Assembly (NCBI RefSeq): GCF_041260155.1
Contig: NC_091933.1
Location: 25,596,674 to 25,660,673, forward strand
Source of the DNA: Ptychodera flava
Taxonomy: Eukaryota > Hemichordata > Enteropneusta > Ptychoderidae
Reading direction: 5' to 3'
DNA length: 64,000 bases
Of the stretch, positions 1 through 12,900 are shown one piece after another (position 1 is the stretch's first letter; each line of letters starts with the position of its first letter). The position numbers and the translations under genes were made by a program. The notes beneath the pieces are model-generated. The model made no database searches and had not been told where the DNA came from. It saw only the letters and a program-made list of their open reading frames with translations.

Positions 1-37
1 CAGAGTCTTCAAGAAAAGTTTCTCAAAATCAGCTTAT

Positions 38-376
38 TTGGTCAGGAGTGAAAACATCGAAATGTCTGATCATGACAATGAGTCTGTTGCGTCTGAAATT
101 TCTGACTTATCAGAATTTCAAGAAAAGCTACAAATCAAGCCATCTAATTTGCTTGAGTTTTTAGAAGACATTAAAGGCTTTAAAAATATGATAGAAAAAT
201 GTAAAGATTACTGCTCACATTTTAAAGTTCTCATAAAGTCATTTTCTAATTTATGCAGGTCAGATATTGTCACTAGTCAACAAAACGTTCGTATCCATAA
301 ACTTGTGGCAAATTTAAAGTTACAACAACATGTTAGACAATGTAAAAGCTTGGCTATTACTAAACATGGGAAGTAA
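38..376 (+). pseudogene. LINE ORF1 C-terminal remnant (probable)
   Basis: A 112-codon open frame lies just upstream of the endonuclease ORF. It is acidic at the start and lysine-rich later, with no zinc knuckle or RRM visible. Its identity as the ORF1 tail is inferred only from position and spacing: it ends about 30 bases before the ORF2 start. The true ORF1 start lies outside the window or has decayed. Confidence 0.4.
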
Positions 377-404
377 AATCGTTCTTGTTTTTGCTTGTCT
401 AGTA

Positions 405-1056
405 ATGGCAAGTTTCATTTCTTGGAACGTAAATGGTTGCCATGATTCTTTGAAATGGTATAACATTTTGTCTTCGTTGAAGTCCAATCATTATGCTGAT
501 TTTTATTTTTTACAAGAAACCCATTCTACAGTGGCTAATCAGGCTCAGTGGCAAGTAGTTTGGCGTGCGCCTATTTATTTCTCACATGGTACTAGTAATT
601 CTGCTGGGGTTGCAGTGCTGTTTCCGCGAAACAAAAATGTTGATGTTGTTTCTGTAAAAAGTGTCGTCCAGGGTCGTCTACTTCATTTGCATATTAAAAT
701 GGATGACACTTCCTTTCATTTGCTCAATATTTATGCTCCTTCAAGTGGAGATGATCGTTGTATTTTCTTTGAAAGTCTTCGTAAATTTCTCCTTGATTTT
801 GATCTTGATAATGAAAATATTGTCATAGGGGCGACTTTAATTGTACTCTTGTTCCTGATTTAGATAGGTCGTCTCATATTGAACCACACCTAAGTCTTCG
901 CAAGTTTTTTCTTCTCTTGTTCATCGCTGTAAACTTTCTGATGCCTGGCGTTATTTTCATAAGCAGGCTCAAAATTTTACGTGGCAGAGAGGAGAGCAAA
1001 AAAGTCGCATTGATACTTTCTTCATCAACAAGAGGTTAACTTCGAAAATTAAATCT
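405..1056 (+). pseudogene. LINE ORF2 endonuclease domain, frameshifted
   Basis: The likely ORF2 start is ATG 405, because the protein then opens at once with the endonuclease strand SFISWNVNG. The catalytic-type motif QETH follows at about 515-530. The GDFN motif sits in another frame around 830-845 after a one-base loss. A second frame change near 885-895 leads into SRIDTFF and SDHSLV (about 1005-1100), the last endonuclease motifs, which are in the frame of the RT ORF. Metal-dependent AP-type endonucleases of this class nick the target DNA. This copy cannot be translated intact. Confidence 0.8.
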
Positions 1057-2964
1057 GTGTCTATTGACTCTCCTACTGATTTATCTGATCACTCTCTTGT
1101 TTCTCTTGTTTTAACTATGAATTCGAGTGTCAACAAAAATCCAGTTTGGTGTCTCAATACTAGTCTTCTTAATGATGAAAATTACTGTACTTTAATTAAG
1201 GAATTCTGGGAAGGTTGGCGTAATGAGAAGGATAGGTTTTCTTCTCTTCAGTCTTGGTGGGATATAGGAAAACAAAAGATTAAAGAATTAAGTCAGCAGT
1301 ACAGCGTTGAACGAGTTCATCACTTTAAACGTTCCAAACAAAAGCTTATTGAGGAAATTCGTACTTTGGAAACATTGATTCATACTCAGCCTTCTCTGGA
1401 AACAATATATCATCAGCAAAAAGACCTGTTAGACAGTTTTCAGAAACTTGATACCAGAGGTGCAGTTATTCGTTCTCGTTTTCAACAGCTCAATGATTCT
1501 GATACTAATTCACAGTTTTTCTTTTCTCTTGAAAAATACAAAGGCTGTCGTAAATCCATTACTCATCTCCAACGTGAAGATCATACAATTACTGAAAATC
1601 AGAGAGAAATTCGTCAACTCACTCGCCAGTTTTATCAAAACCTGTTTACTGCTGAGCCTGTTTCACCTGAAGCACAAAATACTTTGCTTCATGATCTCCC
1701 TCAATTACCTGCTGACAAAGTTACGCAACTTGATGAACCCGTTAGTCTTGACGAGTACACCTTTGCACTCAAGAACATTGCGAATGGTAAAACACCTGGT
1801 GTTGATGGCATTCCTTGTGAATTTTATAAAAAATTCTGGTCTTTATTGGGGAACGATTTTCACCAGGTTTTTCAAAAGTCAATCTCCGATGGCCTTCTTC
1901 CAACGTCCTGTCGTAGAGCTGTTATCACACTCCTTCCTAAACAAGGTGATAACTCCCCCCTTAAGAACTGGAGACCTATCAGTTTGCTTTGCTCTGATTA
2001 TAAAATTTTCACTAAAGCTTTATCACTTCGCTTGAAGCAAGTTTTGCAAGATATCATTCATGTAGATCAAAGTTATACTGTTCCAGGCAGACAGATTTTT
2101 GACAATATTCATTTAATTAGAGATTGCATTCATTTTCATAATGACATGAATCTTCCTCTTGGTATTCTTTCTTTGGATCAGGAAAAAGCTTTTGATCGTG
2201 TCAGTCATCATTATCTTTTTCAAACTCTACATGCGTTCGGGTTTGGTGAAAATTTCATCAATTTTATTAAACTTCTATACACACAAACTGATAGTCTTGT
2301 CCATGTTAACAGTTCCCTTACTGCTCCAGTTCAGTTTTCACGTGGTATAAGGCAAGGTTGCTCATTATCAGGGCAGCTGTATGCAATTGTTATTGAACCT
2401 CTTTTACACAGAATAAGACAAAATGACAGTATTAAAGGTGTTATGATTCCAAATTCAGGTGATCGTAAATGTAAACTTTCAGCTTATGCTGATGACGTTA
2501 ATACTCTTGTTACTTGTGATACTGATTTTTTGAGGTTTAAATATTGGTTTTCTGTCTATGAGCATGCCAGTAATGCAAAAATTAACTATCGTAAGTCCCA
2601 AGGTCTTTGGGTCGGCTCATGGCGTGGGCGTGCTGATCGTCCGCTTGAAATTTCTTGGAATAGTATTGGTCTCAAACTCCTTGGTACTTATTTGGGCAAC
2701 AGTAACGAGTATTTTTCAAAAAACTGGAGTGAGTGTGTTACAAAGATTGACAATAAGTTATCTTGGTGGAATAGATATGCTCCTGCTATGTCATTCCAAG
2801 GCCGTGTTATCGTTATTTATCAACTTGCTGCAACTAAACTCTTTCATCGTTTAATTTGCCTCTGTCCCCCTGCTTTTATCATTGATGGAATTCAACACAC
2901 ATTTCTTAATTTCTTCTGGCAAGGAAAACATTGGTTGCCAAGTCGAACAGTTTTGCTCCATTGA
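1057..2964 (+). pseudogene. LINE ORF2 reverse transcriptase domain (Tx1-like)
   Basis: This 635-codon open block carries the fingers and palm of a LINE reverse transcriptase. GKTPGVDGIP, LLPKQGD and NWRPISLL are followed by the palm motif LDQEKAFDRV (motif A, first catalytic Asp), then RQGCSLSG and the catalytic YADD box at about 2484-2495. It is the longest uninterrupted piece of the element. The upstream endonuclease frame joins it without a stop from about 883 onward. The block ends where the frame is lost just after FFWQGKHWLPS; the protein continues in another frame. Confidence 0.92.
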
Positions 2965-4304
2965 AGTTAGGAGGGCAAAATCTTATCGATCTCTCTTCAC
3001 GTGTGAAAGCTTTCAGGTTAAATTATCTTCAAAGATACTTGTATTCAGGTCTGGATCATCCTTCATTTTTGTTTGCTGATTTTTATTTTCGAAGTGTTGA
3101 CAATCTCAAGTACACCTCTCAACTATTTACAGTGAATTTTCAGTCTGTTCCAGAATTTCTACCTAATTTTTATCTTGAGCTTTTGAGAGTCTGGAAGTCA
3201 TGTTTTTTCCTGAGAAAAAGGTGGACCCCTTTCAATCAAAGATATCTTCCATGAAGCCCTTTTTTCAACGATTGTGTTAGTTTTACAAACCCTCTTGATA
3301 GTTCTCTTGTTAATCACTTTATCAGTGCTGGCATTACAAAAGTTGGAGATCTTTTTGACCCTTTCCAAAAAACTTGGCGCTCCCCAAACCAGTTTAAAAA
3401 CATTGTTTCTATTCATTCGGATAGAATTTTAACAAATACTGTCAAGACGTTGGTTGATTCTATTCCCTGTGATTGGAAAAACAAAATCCACAGTTATTTT
3501 GAAGAGGAAGTTGATTTGGATGACGTTCATTCTTGTCATCGTCCTTCGTACTCTTTCGAACTTATTTGTAAAGACAATGATGACCATATTATTTTGAATT
3601 GTCCCTTGTATAAACTTGAAAAGGGTAGCATTTATAAATTCTTGATTATGTCCAATTTTCATGGGAACAATAAACGTCAAGATACAGTTTGGAGAGATCT
3701 GCTTTCACTTTCTGAAAATATCAAACCTTTGTTCACTTCTTGTTATCTCAGTCCAATTCCCAAAAAAGAAGGAGATCTTCAATGGCGTCTTCTCCATGGT
3801 GCTTACGCAACTGGCTCGTTTATGTTCCATTCTGGGTATAGCTCATCCTCTGATTGTATTTTCTGTAGTGCCAGAGATGACCTTTTACACATATTTTTAG
3901 AATGCCCTCGTCTTTCTCCTTTGTTCATTCTCCTTCGTAAACTCTGTCACCGTTTTCTTGGTCAGGAATGCAAAATTTTATTCTGGTGGTTTGTTTTAGG
4001 CCCACCCTTCGATAAATCGTACATGGACAAAAATACTTTTGCGCTTTTAAATTTTCTTTTTACGACAGCTAAAATTGCAATTCATGTGACGAGACGAAAT
4101 GCAATTAATGGTCATGATCCCTCAATCAGTAATATGCTTGTTTCTGTTTTTAAAAGGCGAGTTTGTTCTCGCATTCTAGAAGAATATAATTACTTCACGC
4201 TCAATTCAAACATAAGTGCTTTCAAAAACATTTGGTGTATTAATGACGTCATTGCTTCCGTAGACATTGATGGAACAATTACTATTGATTCAATTTTGTT
4301 GTGA
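2931..4304 (+). pseudogene. LINE ORF2 C-terminal region with CCHC knuckle
   Basis: This is the continuation of ORF2 after a frameshift. The frame is open from about 2931 to a TGA at 3252-3254 and then, in the same frame, from 3255 to the stop at 4304, so the TGA is a simple nonsense change. GDLFD (about 3340) and the knuckle C-x2-C-x7-H-x4-C (CIFC...H...C, about 3857-3906) are typical of the C-terminal region of L1/Tx1 ORF2 proteins. Function by family: RNA or target binding during target-primed reverse transcription. Confidence 0.85.
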
Positions 4305-5290
4305 ACACTTTTTTCTTTTGTGATGCTTTTACCTCTAAGCACACTTTCCCTTTTGCCAATACCTAACTCGTCCTGGGCACCGTACTCCTCACGGAATGGG
4401 AGGGGGTAGTCTGTTGAGAAGATTCTTCATTGGCATGTACATGCCATCTTAGAGTATGCCAACGAGGAGTTTTCTCAATATATCCCTTCTCATTGGCGGT
4501 TGGGTGGCTTTTTTCTGCAAGATGTAAGGTGTTGTTGTCCTTTTCTTTGCAAATTTCTGTCGCTTTTTCTTGTTTCGAAGTTTGTTTTTGCTTTCCCCCA
4601 TTCAGTGGAGATTTTTCATGCACCTCGCATCTTGCCTTCTGTCAATAACAAAATTGTGCTTTTTTCAGATGTAATTGGTTTCTTTGCCCATGTTGCAAGT
4701 GTTATAGCTACCTGTTTGCCTTTTCACCAGTTCTCTTCGTCTCGCTCCAGCATCAGTGTCTTTGCCACTTTGCAGTTTTTGCTGTTTTTTAATAGTTCAA
4801 CTTTGCTCAGTATGAATTGACCATCATTTTTGCCATTAAACAATTGTCTGATCTCATTTTTGCTTTTCGTCTCAAATTTGAATTTTGATATGTACTTTTC
4901 TGTACAGGAGATTAATTTTAGTAATAAACGTTCATTTGAAAAATCAAAAATCTTCTTCTTCTTTTTCCTCCTCCCTATTATTATTATTCTTCTTTCTTCT
5001 TCTTCCGTCATTTTTTTGCCAGTCTAGCTCTGGAAAACCGCTGCATGTACACTTCCCAAACTTGGCACATTGATCAGGGCTAATGAGAGATGGTGCAACT
5101 AACTCCTGAATTTTAATTAGTCACGTGACTTGGCAGCCATATTGGATTCTATGAAAATCGTAAGATTCTCGCGGGACTATACTCATGTAATAACATATGC
5201 TGACAAACGCAGAAATTTAGAAGGAATACAATCAGTACCTGTCGATTTGTTGGTGCTTAGCGATATAAAAATGTGACCTGACGAAATAAT
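4305..5290. other. Probable LINE 3' UTR and unassigned spacer
   Basis: There is no convincing coding sequence. The first 700 bases are T- and C-rich and are probably the 3' UTR of the LINE on the left. 4900-5020 is a run of short T/C repeats (TTC, TTA). The remainder to 5290 shows nothing I recognise. Confidence 0.4.
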
Positions 5291-5293
5291 TTG

Positions 5294-5958
5294 TCAGTGG
5301 TGGAATATAAAAAAATGAAACTTTTTTTTGCGTAATTCGACAAACTCATTGAGTCTATCAAAGTTACCAACGGTATTAGAATTCCCAGAACTGTTTGTCT
5401 GTAACAAACCATTTACATTCGATTTGCAGTAATCATAAAATAAATTAGCAATAACAGTATGATATTTTATATAGTTATCGTCAATTAAGAATCTGAGCAG
5501 ACAGTTCTTTAGGGAAAAACAATATTCTCTGAAGCTCTCCAAATTTTTGAATATCCTTCTGATCGTCAGAAAGAAGTTATTGTAATGAAAACGCTTTGCA
5601 CGGAATATCAACTTTTTCACTTTAGAACGCCAAAATTTATATACCTCGTATTCGTTTTTGCTATTATTTTTGTTACGATTACGAATGGCGTCTGCGATTG
5701 CAGCATTCCCCATTTGGGACGACATGGATGGTGTACACGTTTTTCTTTCAGGGGTGCATGCTTATCAAGTACTGCCAAATATAATTTTATCCATAAGTTC
5801 ACCCTTTTATCAGGGTCATCAAGTGAAGTCAGTTTGGACCAGGGCGCAGATTTCAAATCCAACAAGAATGCCTCTATATCAAAGTTTTTCATATTCCAAT
5901 ACCGTATAGAATCGTTTTTATTAGTACGAATACCTTCGCATGATACCCTACGGGTCAC
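5294..5958 (-). pseudogene. Antisense LINE fragment, endonuclease-RT linker (CR1/L2/Jockey type)
   Basis: Read on the minus strand, two overlapping open frames (5958-5617 and 5725-5294) together give the characteristic segment between endonuclease and RT. APWSKLTSLDDPD is followed by a WIKLYLAVLDKHAPLKEKRV-type phrase and then a basic region with KFWRSKVKKLIFRAKR. This layout is shared by CR1-, L2- and Rex1-like elements. The frame change between the two parts and the missing RT show a dead fragment. The exact clade cannot be fixed from this segment. Confidence 0.7.
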
Positions 5959-6552
5959 ACAAACTAGTCAATGATCGCTTAGATGGTAATGAGGTGTAAA
6001 AGACTTCATGTGTTATAGTACTGGGATCGTAAACAAAGATATGGTCAATAAAAGACTCAGCGTTTTCCGTAATTCTTATCGGTTGATCGATCAATTGAGT
6101 CTAGCCGTAAAATTCAGAAATCGATGAATTATTTCGTTGAACAACAATGAAAGTCAGAGTCAGTAGATAGGCTAGGTGTATGGTGAACGTAAAAGGTGCC
6201 ATTCTGTTTAATCAAATGCACAGGCGATAATGGGAAAATATATTACTCGAAAGTCAACAGCCTTTTAGAAGTCGGCGAGTAGATGAAGTCACGTATAACA
6301 CGAAAACGATGGTCCAAACCTGTTTGGCTGATGTGAGTTGAGGTCACCACTTTACCACCGTAACCACTGCAAAATGGTGGAGTTCTGTGTAATGTCAATT
6401 AAACAAATGGCCATAATGTGTCAGTTTACGTCAATTTGACTAGTTGAGCTTGCATGCACGTGATGAATGAAACAATGGCGGGGTGGTGCGTGGAAGCAAT
6501 TCTCCGATGAAAAAGAAAACTGCTGAAAGCTCCAACAGAATACGGATAGTTT
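5959..6552. other. Unassigned intergenic sequence
   Basis: I see no open frame of note, no splice-consistent exon and no repeat structure here. Confidence 0.4.
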
Positions 6553-6645
6553 TCAATCGGATTCGAACCCACAACATAGTCATACGGCATCAGTCGCCTA
6601 GCTGAGAGGCCACAGACACAACCACTCGGCTAATCTCATCAGTTC
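6553..6645 (-). repeat. tRNA-derived SINE head or tRNA relic
   Basis: On the minus strand a pol III A box (TTAGCCGAGTGGT, 6621-6633) is followed about 50 bases later by a B box (GGGTTCGAATCCG, 6558-6570). The A-box form and the long spacing resemble a class II tRNA (Leu or Ser type). The T-stem does not pair fully and no clean acceptor stem closes the structure, so a working tRNA is unlikely. A SINE head or tRNA pseudogene fits better. Confidence 0.55.
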
Positions 6646-7240
6646 TGAATTTCAGCAAGGTGGATAGTATGATACTTTAAATCGCAATAAATGACTTGAT
6701 TTTTGAAGACATCATCCCATGGAAGTCGATAATCCGAGTTTTTAGGACAGCATCGTGCGTTGAGCAACGTGTCAAATGTAAAGAGTGACTTGATAAAATC
6801 CCCTTCATAGCCTGAATTTTGAAACGAGTGACCTAAATTTATTATTTTTATATTTAAAGTTCTTTCGATTTATTGGACTAAGACATCAGAATCCCAGGCT
6901 CCAACGATCGTCTTAATTTAATATTTCAATGACAGATTTTAAGCTTGTTGTCATTTACGTTTGGTGTGAAGTATAACAAAATAGCAATGTGCTAATATAA
7001 GTTTTTTGTCTGGGGACTTTGAAGCATTTAATGGCCATATGCTACCTAATGGACCTACATAAGTTCTACTACACGTGATGTAGGTGCAAAATCTCGAAGG
7101 GATAAAACGACTGGCAATTTGTCCCATTTGTTTGATTCTAGCTTGCACACAGTTACAGCCATATTTCTGTCTCATTACCGGAGTTATCATTTTACAAGAC
7201 GGAGACTGAAATTATAAATTTAGAAAATTATTAAATTTGG
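6646..7240. other. Unassigned intergenic sequence
   Basis: AT-rich sequence to the left of the duplicated block. No gene, RNA or repeat structure was recognised. Confidence 0.4.
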
Positions 7241-9825
7241 ATGTTTCGAGCCTCACACGCGCGGGTACCTTCTTTTTTACTTTTTCTATCAAAAAGACGG
7301 AAGCAGACACCGAGAAAAATTGTTTCGTTTACTTTTTTCTAGCCTTACAAAGACGGGTACCTTATTTTTTGTCTATAGGGTTATTTTTTATCATGCAGAA
7401 GCCGAAATAAGGGAAATTTTATTTATCTGTTTTTCCAGCCACATTCGGCTGGTACTTGGTTTTATTTGGATGAATCATTAACTTGGAAAAAAGACGAAGG
7501 GGACAAATTTGTACTGCCTGTAATGTTTCTGCCCTAATCACAATAAATTTAATTTTTTCTGTCTACTGTGGTTAATAAACACTAGAAGTTAATGTAAAGA
7601 GGTGAGTTGTCCTAATATTTGTTTTAAATCTCCCCGCTCAAATCAAATAGAGAGAAAAAAAGTTCGCCCTAATGGCGCCCTATGGCACAAATAGACAATA
7701 ATCCGAGGCGACAAAGGAGCAACTCAACCTTGCTTCAGTTTCTTTCAAATGGAAGACATTTCGAACCAAACTGAAAGAAAGGAAATAACCCAATATGTTA
7801 TGAGGCAAGGCCTGATACAAGTATTGAGAAAAAGCAATTTAGACTAGAAGGTTAGAGTTTGTACTCGAGAGTCTCGTGCCCATAGAGCAATAACGGAGAA
7901 GTGAGTGTGTATGAAAAACGGGTTCTGTAACTCTTACAAATCGTATGAACGGGAACGGCATATCTTGAGCTGTTTTCATGCATATCATCGCTAGAAAGTT
8001 AATTCTACACTGTGTTTTATTGACTTATATCGAGACTTGTAAATACCAAGATAAGGGAATGTTGAGAAAAAGGGAAGGAGTAGATGAGTCGAACGGAAGT
8101 AAACAAAGAATGGTATTCATAAGTGTTGCACTTGTCATCTTGCTCTTCAAACGAACAGAATCCCTTTAAATTGTATCCAAGCCTTCTGACGTGGGGATGA
8201 TGCATGTAAGATAAACCCAAAGAGATCCTATAGCCTTTTTAGCTTTGCGCCTTTCACAACTATGTCGATAACAGTAGAATAATAATTTAGGCGTCTTCAA
8301 GGATATTCATGCAAACACGGTAATTTTATAGATTTTTACTCTATATTCCAACAGGAGCAATAGCAACAACAACAACAGCGAATGGACCGCAAATTTATAA
8401 CAAGAATAGCTTATGTTCCCTTTGGTCAATTTTGTTGGCTGCATCAAGATTTTGATGAAACTGCTTTGCCATTTCACCGCTAGTGGCTGACTCTAAATCT
8501 AGGATGCGTCAATGACGATAGTGGTCAATCCATGTGAATGCGCTAGTTTCTCGTGATTAAGAGTCAGATGTTACCAGTTTTACTCGTAACAGCAACCGAA
8601 TGGCAATCGCAAGTAATTTCAATGCAATTCGTGAGAGTATGATGGAGCTTTACACATCAGTACCGTCGTAGTGTGATTTACAGTAATTTATTTTACCTAT
8701 TTATATATTCATTTATTTATTTTGTCATACACAAGCAGGCTGTTTTTGAAATATTCTACTAAATATTAAGTAGGGTTTAAATTGTTATATTACAACATAC
8801 AGGGATTTAAAATGATTGAAAAAAGAGACAAGTTGAAGACGATTGTTCGTTGAATACGGCGTTGTCAAAGGCAAAATACCTACGAAAACTGCAAACAGTT
8901 GTCACAAATTTACTGTTGTAGATGTCACACATGCCAATGTGCGCTGTTAAAACGAACATGAAAACACATAGCTGCGACACTGCCAATTCTTGCCCCATCT
9001 ATTCTCACAAAAATCACTTACAAAAGTGGTTTCAGCATTCGTCCTCTCATGATCGACGTGTTCTTGGGATTAACAACAACCATACTGGACATGATTTATT
9101 TACCGAGCAAAGCTTTGTTTTTACTTTCTCCAGTTAAGATGGTGCAATACACATTACAAAACTTCTTAAAACATAAACATAAGTCACATAAAGTAATTAA
9201 ACTCTCCACGTTCTATATTGTATTCATGCCACGTGTTTCAGTCATTGTGTCTGCTGTACGTTCTGATACATGCGTGGGTTGAGTGATCCTAACCAACCAT
9301 GCTATTCTCTGACCAGCAAAAATGATAATCAACGCAACAGAGACTTTCTAGAGACTAAATGGGCGTATGTTTTCATGCCTTTAACTAAGTTATCTTTTGA
9401 GTAAGTAAATAAAAACTATGCAGTCTTGGTTCGAAGGACTGTTACGGATGTATGAATTGATAAAAATGGAAACAATCAAAGGGTGCCTGGTCCTAATGTT
9501 CACAAGTGATAAGGCAACACGGAAAAGGTACTTTGTGTTCATCACAACTCAGCTGACAAATTTTATCTTTATTGAAGGAATAAAACAAGAGAGGTATTTT
9601 ATTCAAAATTGCTAACACTTTCTTGCATAAAAGTAAAGTTAAAGTAACTCTAAGGAAGGAAGAGGAAATTATGGCCACAGTCTAATAAAAAATTGAAATA
9701 AGAATGTCAGATACAGAGACTTCGTAAAGTGCTATTTAGTTTTCGACGATCGTTCGCCGCAAGGTTTGTAAAGTCTTCTCTGCCCTCTACTTCCTCAACA
9801 ATAACAGGTTATATTGGAAATGTCG

Positions 9826-9981
9826 ATGAAAGCGTGAATATTTATGATCTAACGAATTCAACGATTCAGTGTTTGCAATGACTTGTGTAACAGGAGAAAA
9901 ATTGTTCGTGGCCAACAAAAACGAATATAAGCTCTTCGGTCTGGAACATTTGGACATACATAGAGTAACCACTCACCGATC
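9826..9981 (+). promoter_or_regulatory. Conserved 5' proximal block of copy A (putative promoter/5' UTR)
   Basis: The 150 bases before the start codon are nearly identical to 17230-17386 before copy B, apart from a ten-base indel and a few substitutions. That is visibly more similar than most of the surrounding unit. A TATA-like AATATAAG lies at 9924-9931, about 55 bases before the ATG. Promoter function is inferred from position and conservation; recent duplication could also explain the similarity. Confidence 0.35.
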
Positions 9982-12900
9982 ATGACCGGCATCACGATGG
10001 TGTCCACTTGTCGTTTCTTTTCTCCAATCTTGGTAACGATTTGCGTAATTATCGCTGGTGGCGTCGCTTGTGAAGAAAAGCCAAAGCCATCGGAGGTAAG
10101 TACATGTATTAATAATTCAAACGCTGTACACTAACTAGTGCTTATAAATTTCCCATTTACTAGGATCCTAAACTGTGGGAAATTTCTAGTTTGAAGACGC
10201 TTCGTACGGTATTTTATAGACTATGATTAATATTGTGACTACTAAGTCTAGACACTGGCTCAAAATGATATAACAGTATGAAGTTTTATAAGCCCGTTTT
10301 AGGAAACGAAATAAAAAGTAAATTATGGCTTACTTCTTCTCCACTCTGAAATACGAAATTGTCTTGCCACTGTCACCATTGCTGAATGTACACATGTTGT
10401 TTATCTCAAGTAGTCTTCTATTTGGTCCTTGACAATAGTTTAGCCCAAAGGTTTCTTAACTGAAAATATATAGTTTTATAATTGAATAATTGACTTGAGG
10501 GTTTTCGGATAAAAAATTGAAGGTTGTAGAAATCTCTCAGTAAAACGAAAAACTCTAAAGGATTCACCCATAGTATGTCAAGAGCTTGGATGGAACGTGA
10601 CAATTAAAAAATGCAACTTTATATGTTTGGATCAAAGAGGCTATACTGCCTAATTTTGTATAAGGAGAAAGCTTTGAAAATGATCGCCAAGTTTTATCAC
10701 CTTCGTTTCCCGAATTGATATAGACAATTTCCACATCAGGATAAACAAACAAGGCTACCATAAAGAGACATGTCTTTCATTTCTGCATTATATCATAAAA
10801 TCACTTAGCTATGCAAGAGATCGATTGTCCAAAAGTAGATCAACTAAATACGGGCAGTGTTGCTTTGATTTTGCTTGGAAAAAGAACGTGCCACCACTTG
10901 CTCTTATTACAAACTGCTGATGACTTGCGGATAGAATATCTGTTTGTGAGCAGAAGGAAATGTCACATACGCACTTGGTGATTCGATATTGTCACGGTAA
11001 AGCAAATGGGAGGGTGCGATATGCCAGGTTCGCGCTCCAATTATAAATCTTTATCTAAATTAACCCTTATTGTTGTGCACACTTTTAGCCAGTCTAAAAA
11101 GAAAAGAAGGTACATACAGTTGACTGGCCTCAGAACTATTTTTATACAGAGCCTAAGATTATGTTTGAAATGGAAAACTACTCGACCAACTTTATTTGAA
11201 CACATACAGCAATCAGTGTTTTGAGTCATCAATTCTGGTTAGGGCACAAGCACAATGACAAGGCATAGTTTTCACCCGTCATAATATTATCTACACGGTT
11301 CTGATGAGTTATACCTTTTGAAACACTTGCATAAGCGAAATAGTTCAATACATCAAACATTAAAACAAATGCACTACAGTAAGGTAGAAGCATTACATCC
11401 CTTTTTACAATGGTTTGGGTTGAACCGTTGGGAAGTCGGGAACTAGATATACTCTCTAAGTTGAGGAGTTGCCAACACTGACAGTTGTAATTATGCGGTT
11501 GTATCAGTCGATCACAAAGAGATCAACTCTGTGAAAGGAGGTCAGACGTAGTCAAAACATCACAGCAAGATCACCTAGGTGATAATTACACCTGACGGTG
11601 TTGGCAACCCCTCAATTTAGACCGTATGTCTAGTTCCCGTATTGCCAACGGTTAAACTGACATTGTTGCGTAAATAAGAATATGCTTTGTTAAGGAAAGG
11701 AAAGGATAGGTGGCGATTCCCTGTATCTAACCAGCTATCTCACCGTCTGAGTTTAAACTGTGTTCATCAGGGTATACGTTCGAACATTTCGTTCACAGCC
11801 TCCCAGGTGCACTTCTTGCTGCGGTCCGGCACCTGCTGGAATCCCCGGCATTCCCGGCACCCCTGGCAGCCCAGGACGAGATGGACATGACGGGGCCAAA
11901 GGTGAAAAGGGTGATACAGGTTCCCCAGGGACTGTAGAGAATCCTAGTGGTCCTCTGACTCATGTTATGAAACAGTGTGCGTGGCCAGTTTTGAACGATG
12001 ACCGTACCAGTGGTATCATCAAGGTATGTCAAAAGACCATTCGTACATTTGATACTGGCAGTGAAGTCATGGGTGATAAATGGGCTAGGAAAAAAACTTG
12101 ATTGTTGCAGAATGAAATCTAAAGTTGTGATCATAATGCGAATAGATTTCTGTCCTCAAATTTAAGTCGTTAAACGACAACCATTTTTCATAAAATTACC
12201 GAATGCCAATCTTAATGTGATTGGCTCATAAGATAGCAAAATACGGAAAACTCAAAACAGATAAACAGATGCCAAGCTGTCGATAACTCGAAATCTTACT
12301 CAAAAGCTATCAATCCTCATCATACTACAGCAAGCACAATTGCACTTGGAAGACGATTTTTATAAAGGCAGTAGTTGCTACTTCTGTGGATAGATAAACA
12401 AATTGAAACATTAACAGGACATTTAAGCCACTTCTGAATTGCGTTTGACAGAGTTCAAATTTAGTTTGGCTTATTTCAGCACTTTTCAGAAACGTGGAAG
12501 GTAAGCATGTTAAAATGTAAATAATACCCCTTTTGAATACACTGCATTTACCAAAACATGCGTGTCTATAGTTGTAAGAAATTTTGATTTCAACAAGGGT
12601 TTTAAATTCCGTCAATACAGGTGTGTGAATTCACCAAACGATCTGACAGGACAGCTCTGCGAGTCCTATGGAATGGTGATCTGCGTTTTATGGCGAATAC
12701 TAATGGCGTAGGAGCTTGCTCTCGTTGGTACTTCACTTTCAACGGTGAGGAATGTAGCGATCCAGTACCCATAGACAGCTATATTTACTCAAATAGTGTC
12801 AATAATCGCCATCGTACAACTTCAAGTAAGTGTTAAAACTTAGAATTAAATGTTATGCCATGACAAATAGACCACACAAACAGTTACAACCCTGTTCAGG

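Larger units (their letters stand above)
1..4304 (+). mobile_element. Degenerate Tx1-like (L1-group) non-LTR retrotransposon
   Basis: Order of parts is ORF1 tail, apurinic-type endonuclease, reverse transcriptase and C-terminal CCHC knuckle, all on the + strand, as in two-ORF LINEs of the L1/Tx1 group. The Tx1 assignment rests on RT phrases such as DQSYTVPGR and LDQEKAFDRV plus the CCHC tail; this is family knowledge, not a search. The 5' side is cut by the window edge. ORF2 is broken by at least two frameshifts in the endonuclease (about 828-833 and 885-895), a frameshift near 2935-2945, and an in-frame TGA at 3252-3254, so the copy is dead. The 3' UTR probably runs on into the pyrimidine-rich stretch near 4960-5020, but no poly-A or target duplication was identified. 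Confidence 0.9.

Noticed and set aside
6553-6645. Functional tRNA-Leu or tRNA-Ser gene
   Set aside because: A and B boxes are present, but the T-stem does not pair fully and no closing acceptor stem or convincing anticodon arm can be drawn.
11687-12134. Frames that read the collagen exon of copy A past its splice sites or on the other strand
   Set aside because: The exon is bounded by clear AG and GT sites at 11799 and 12023, and the same boundaries recur in copies B and D.
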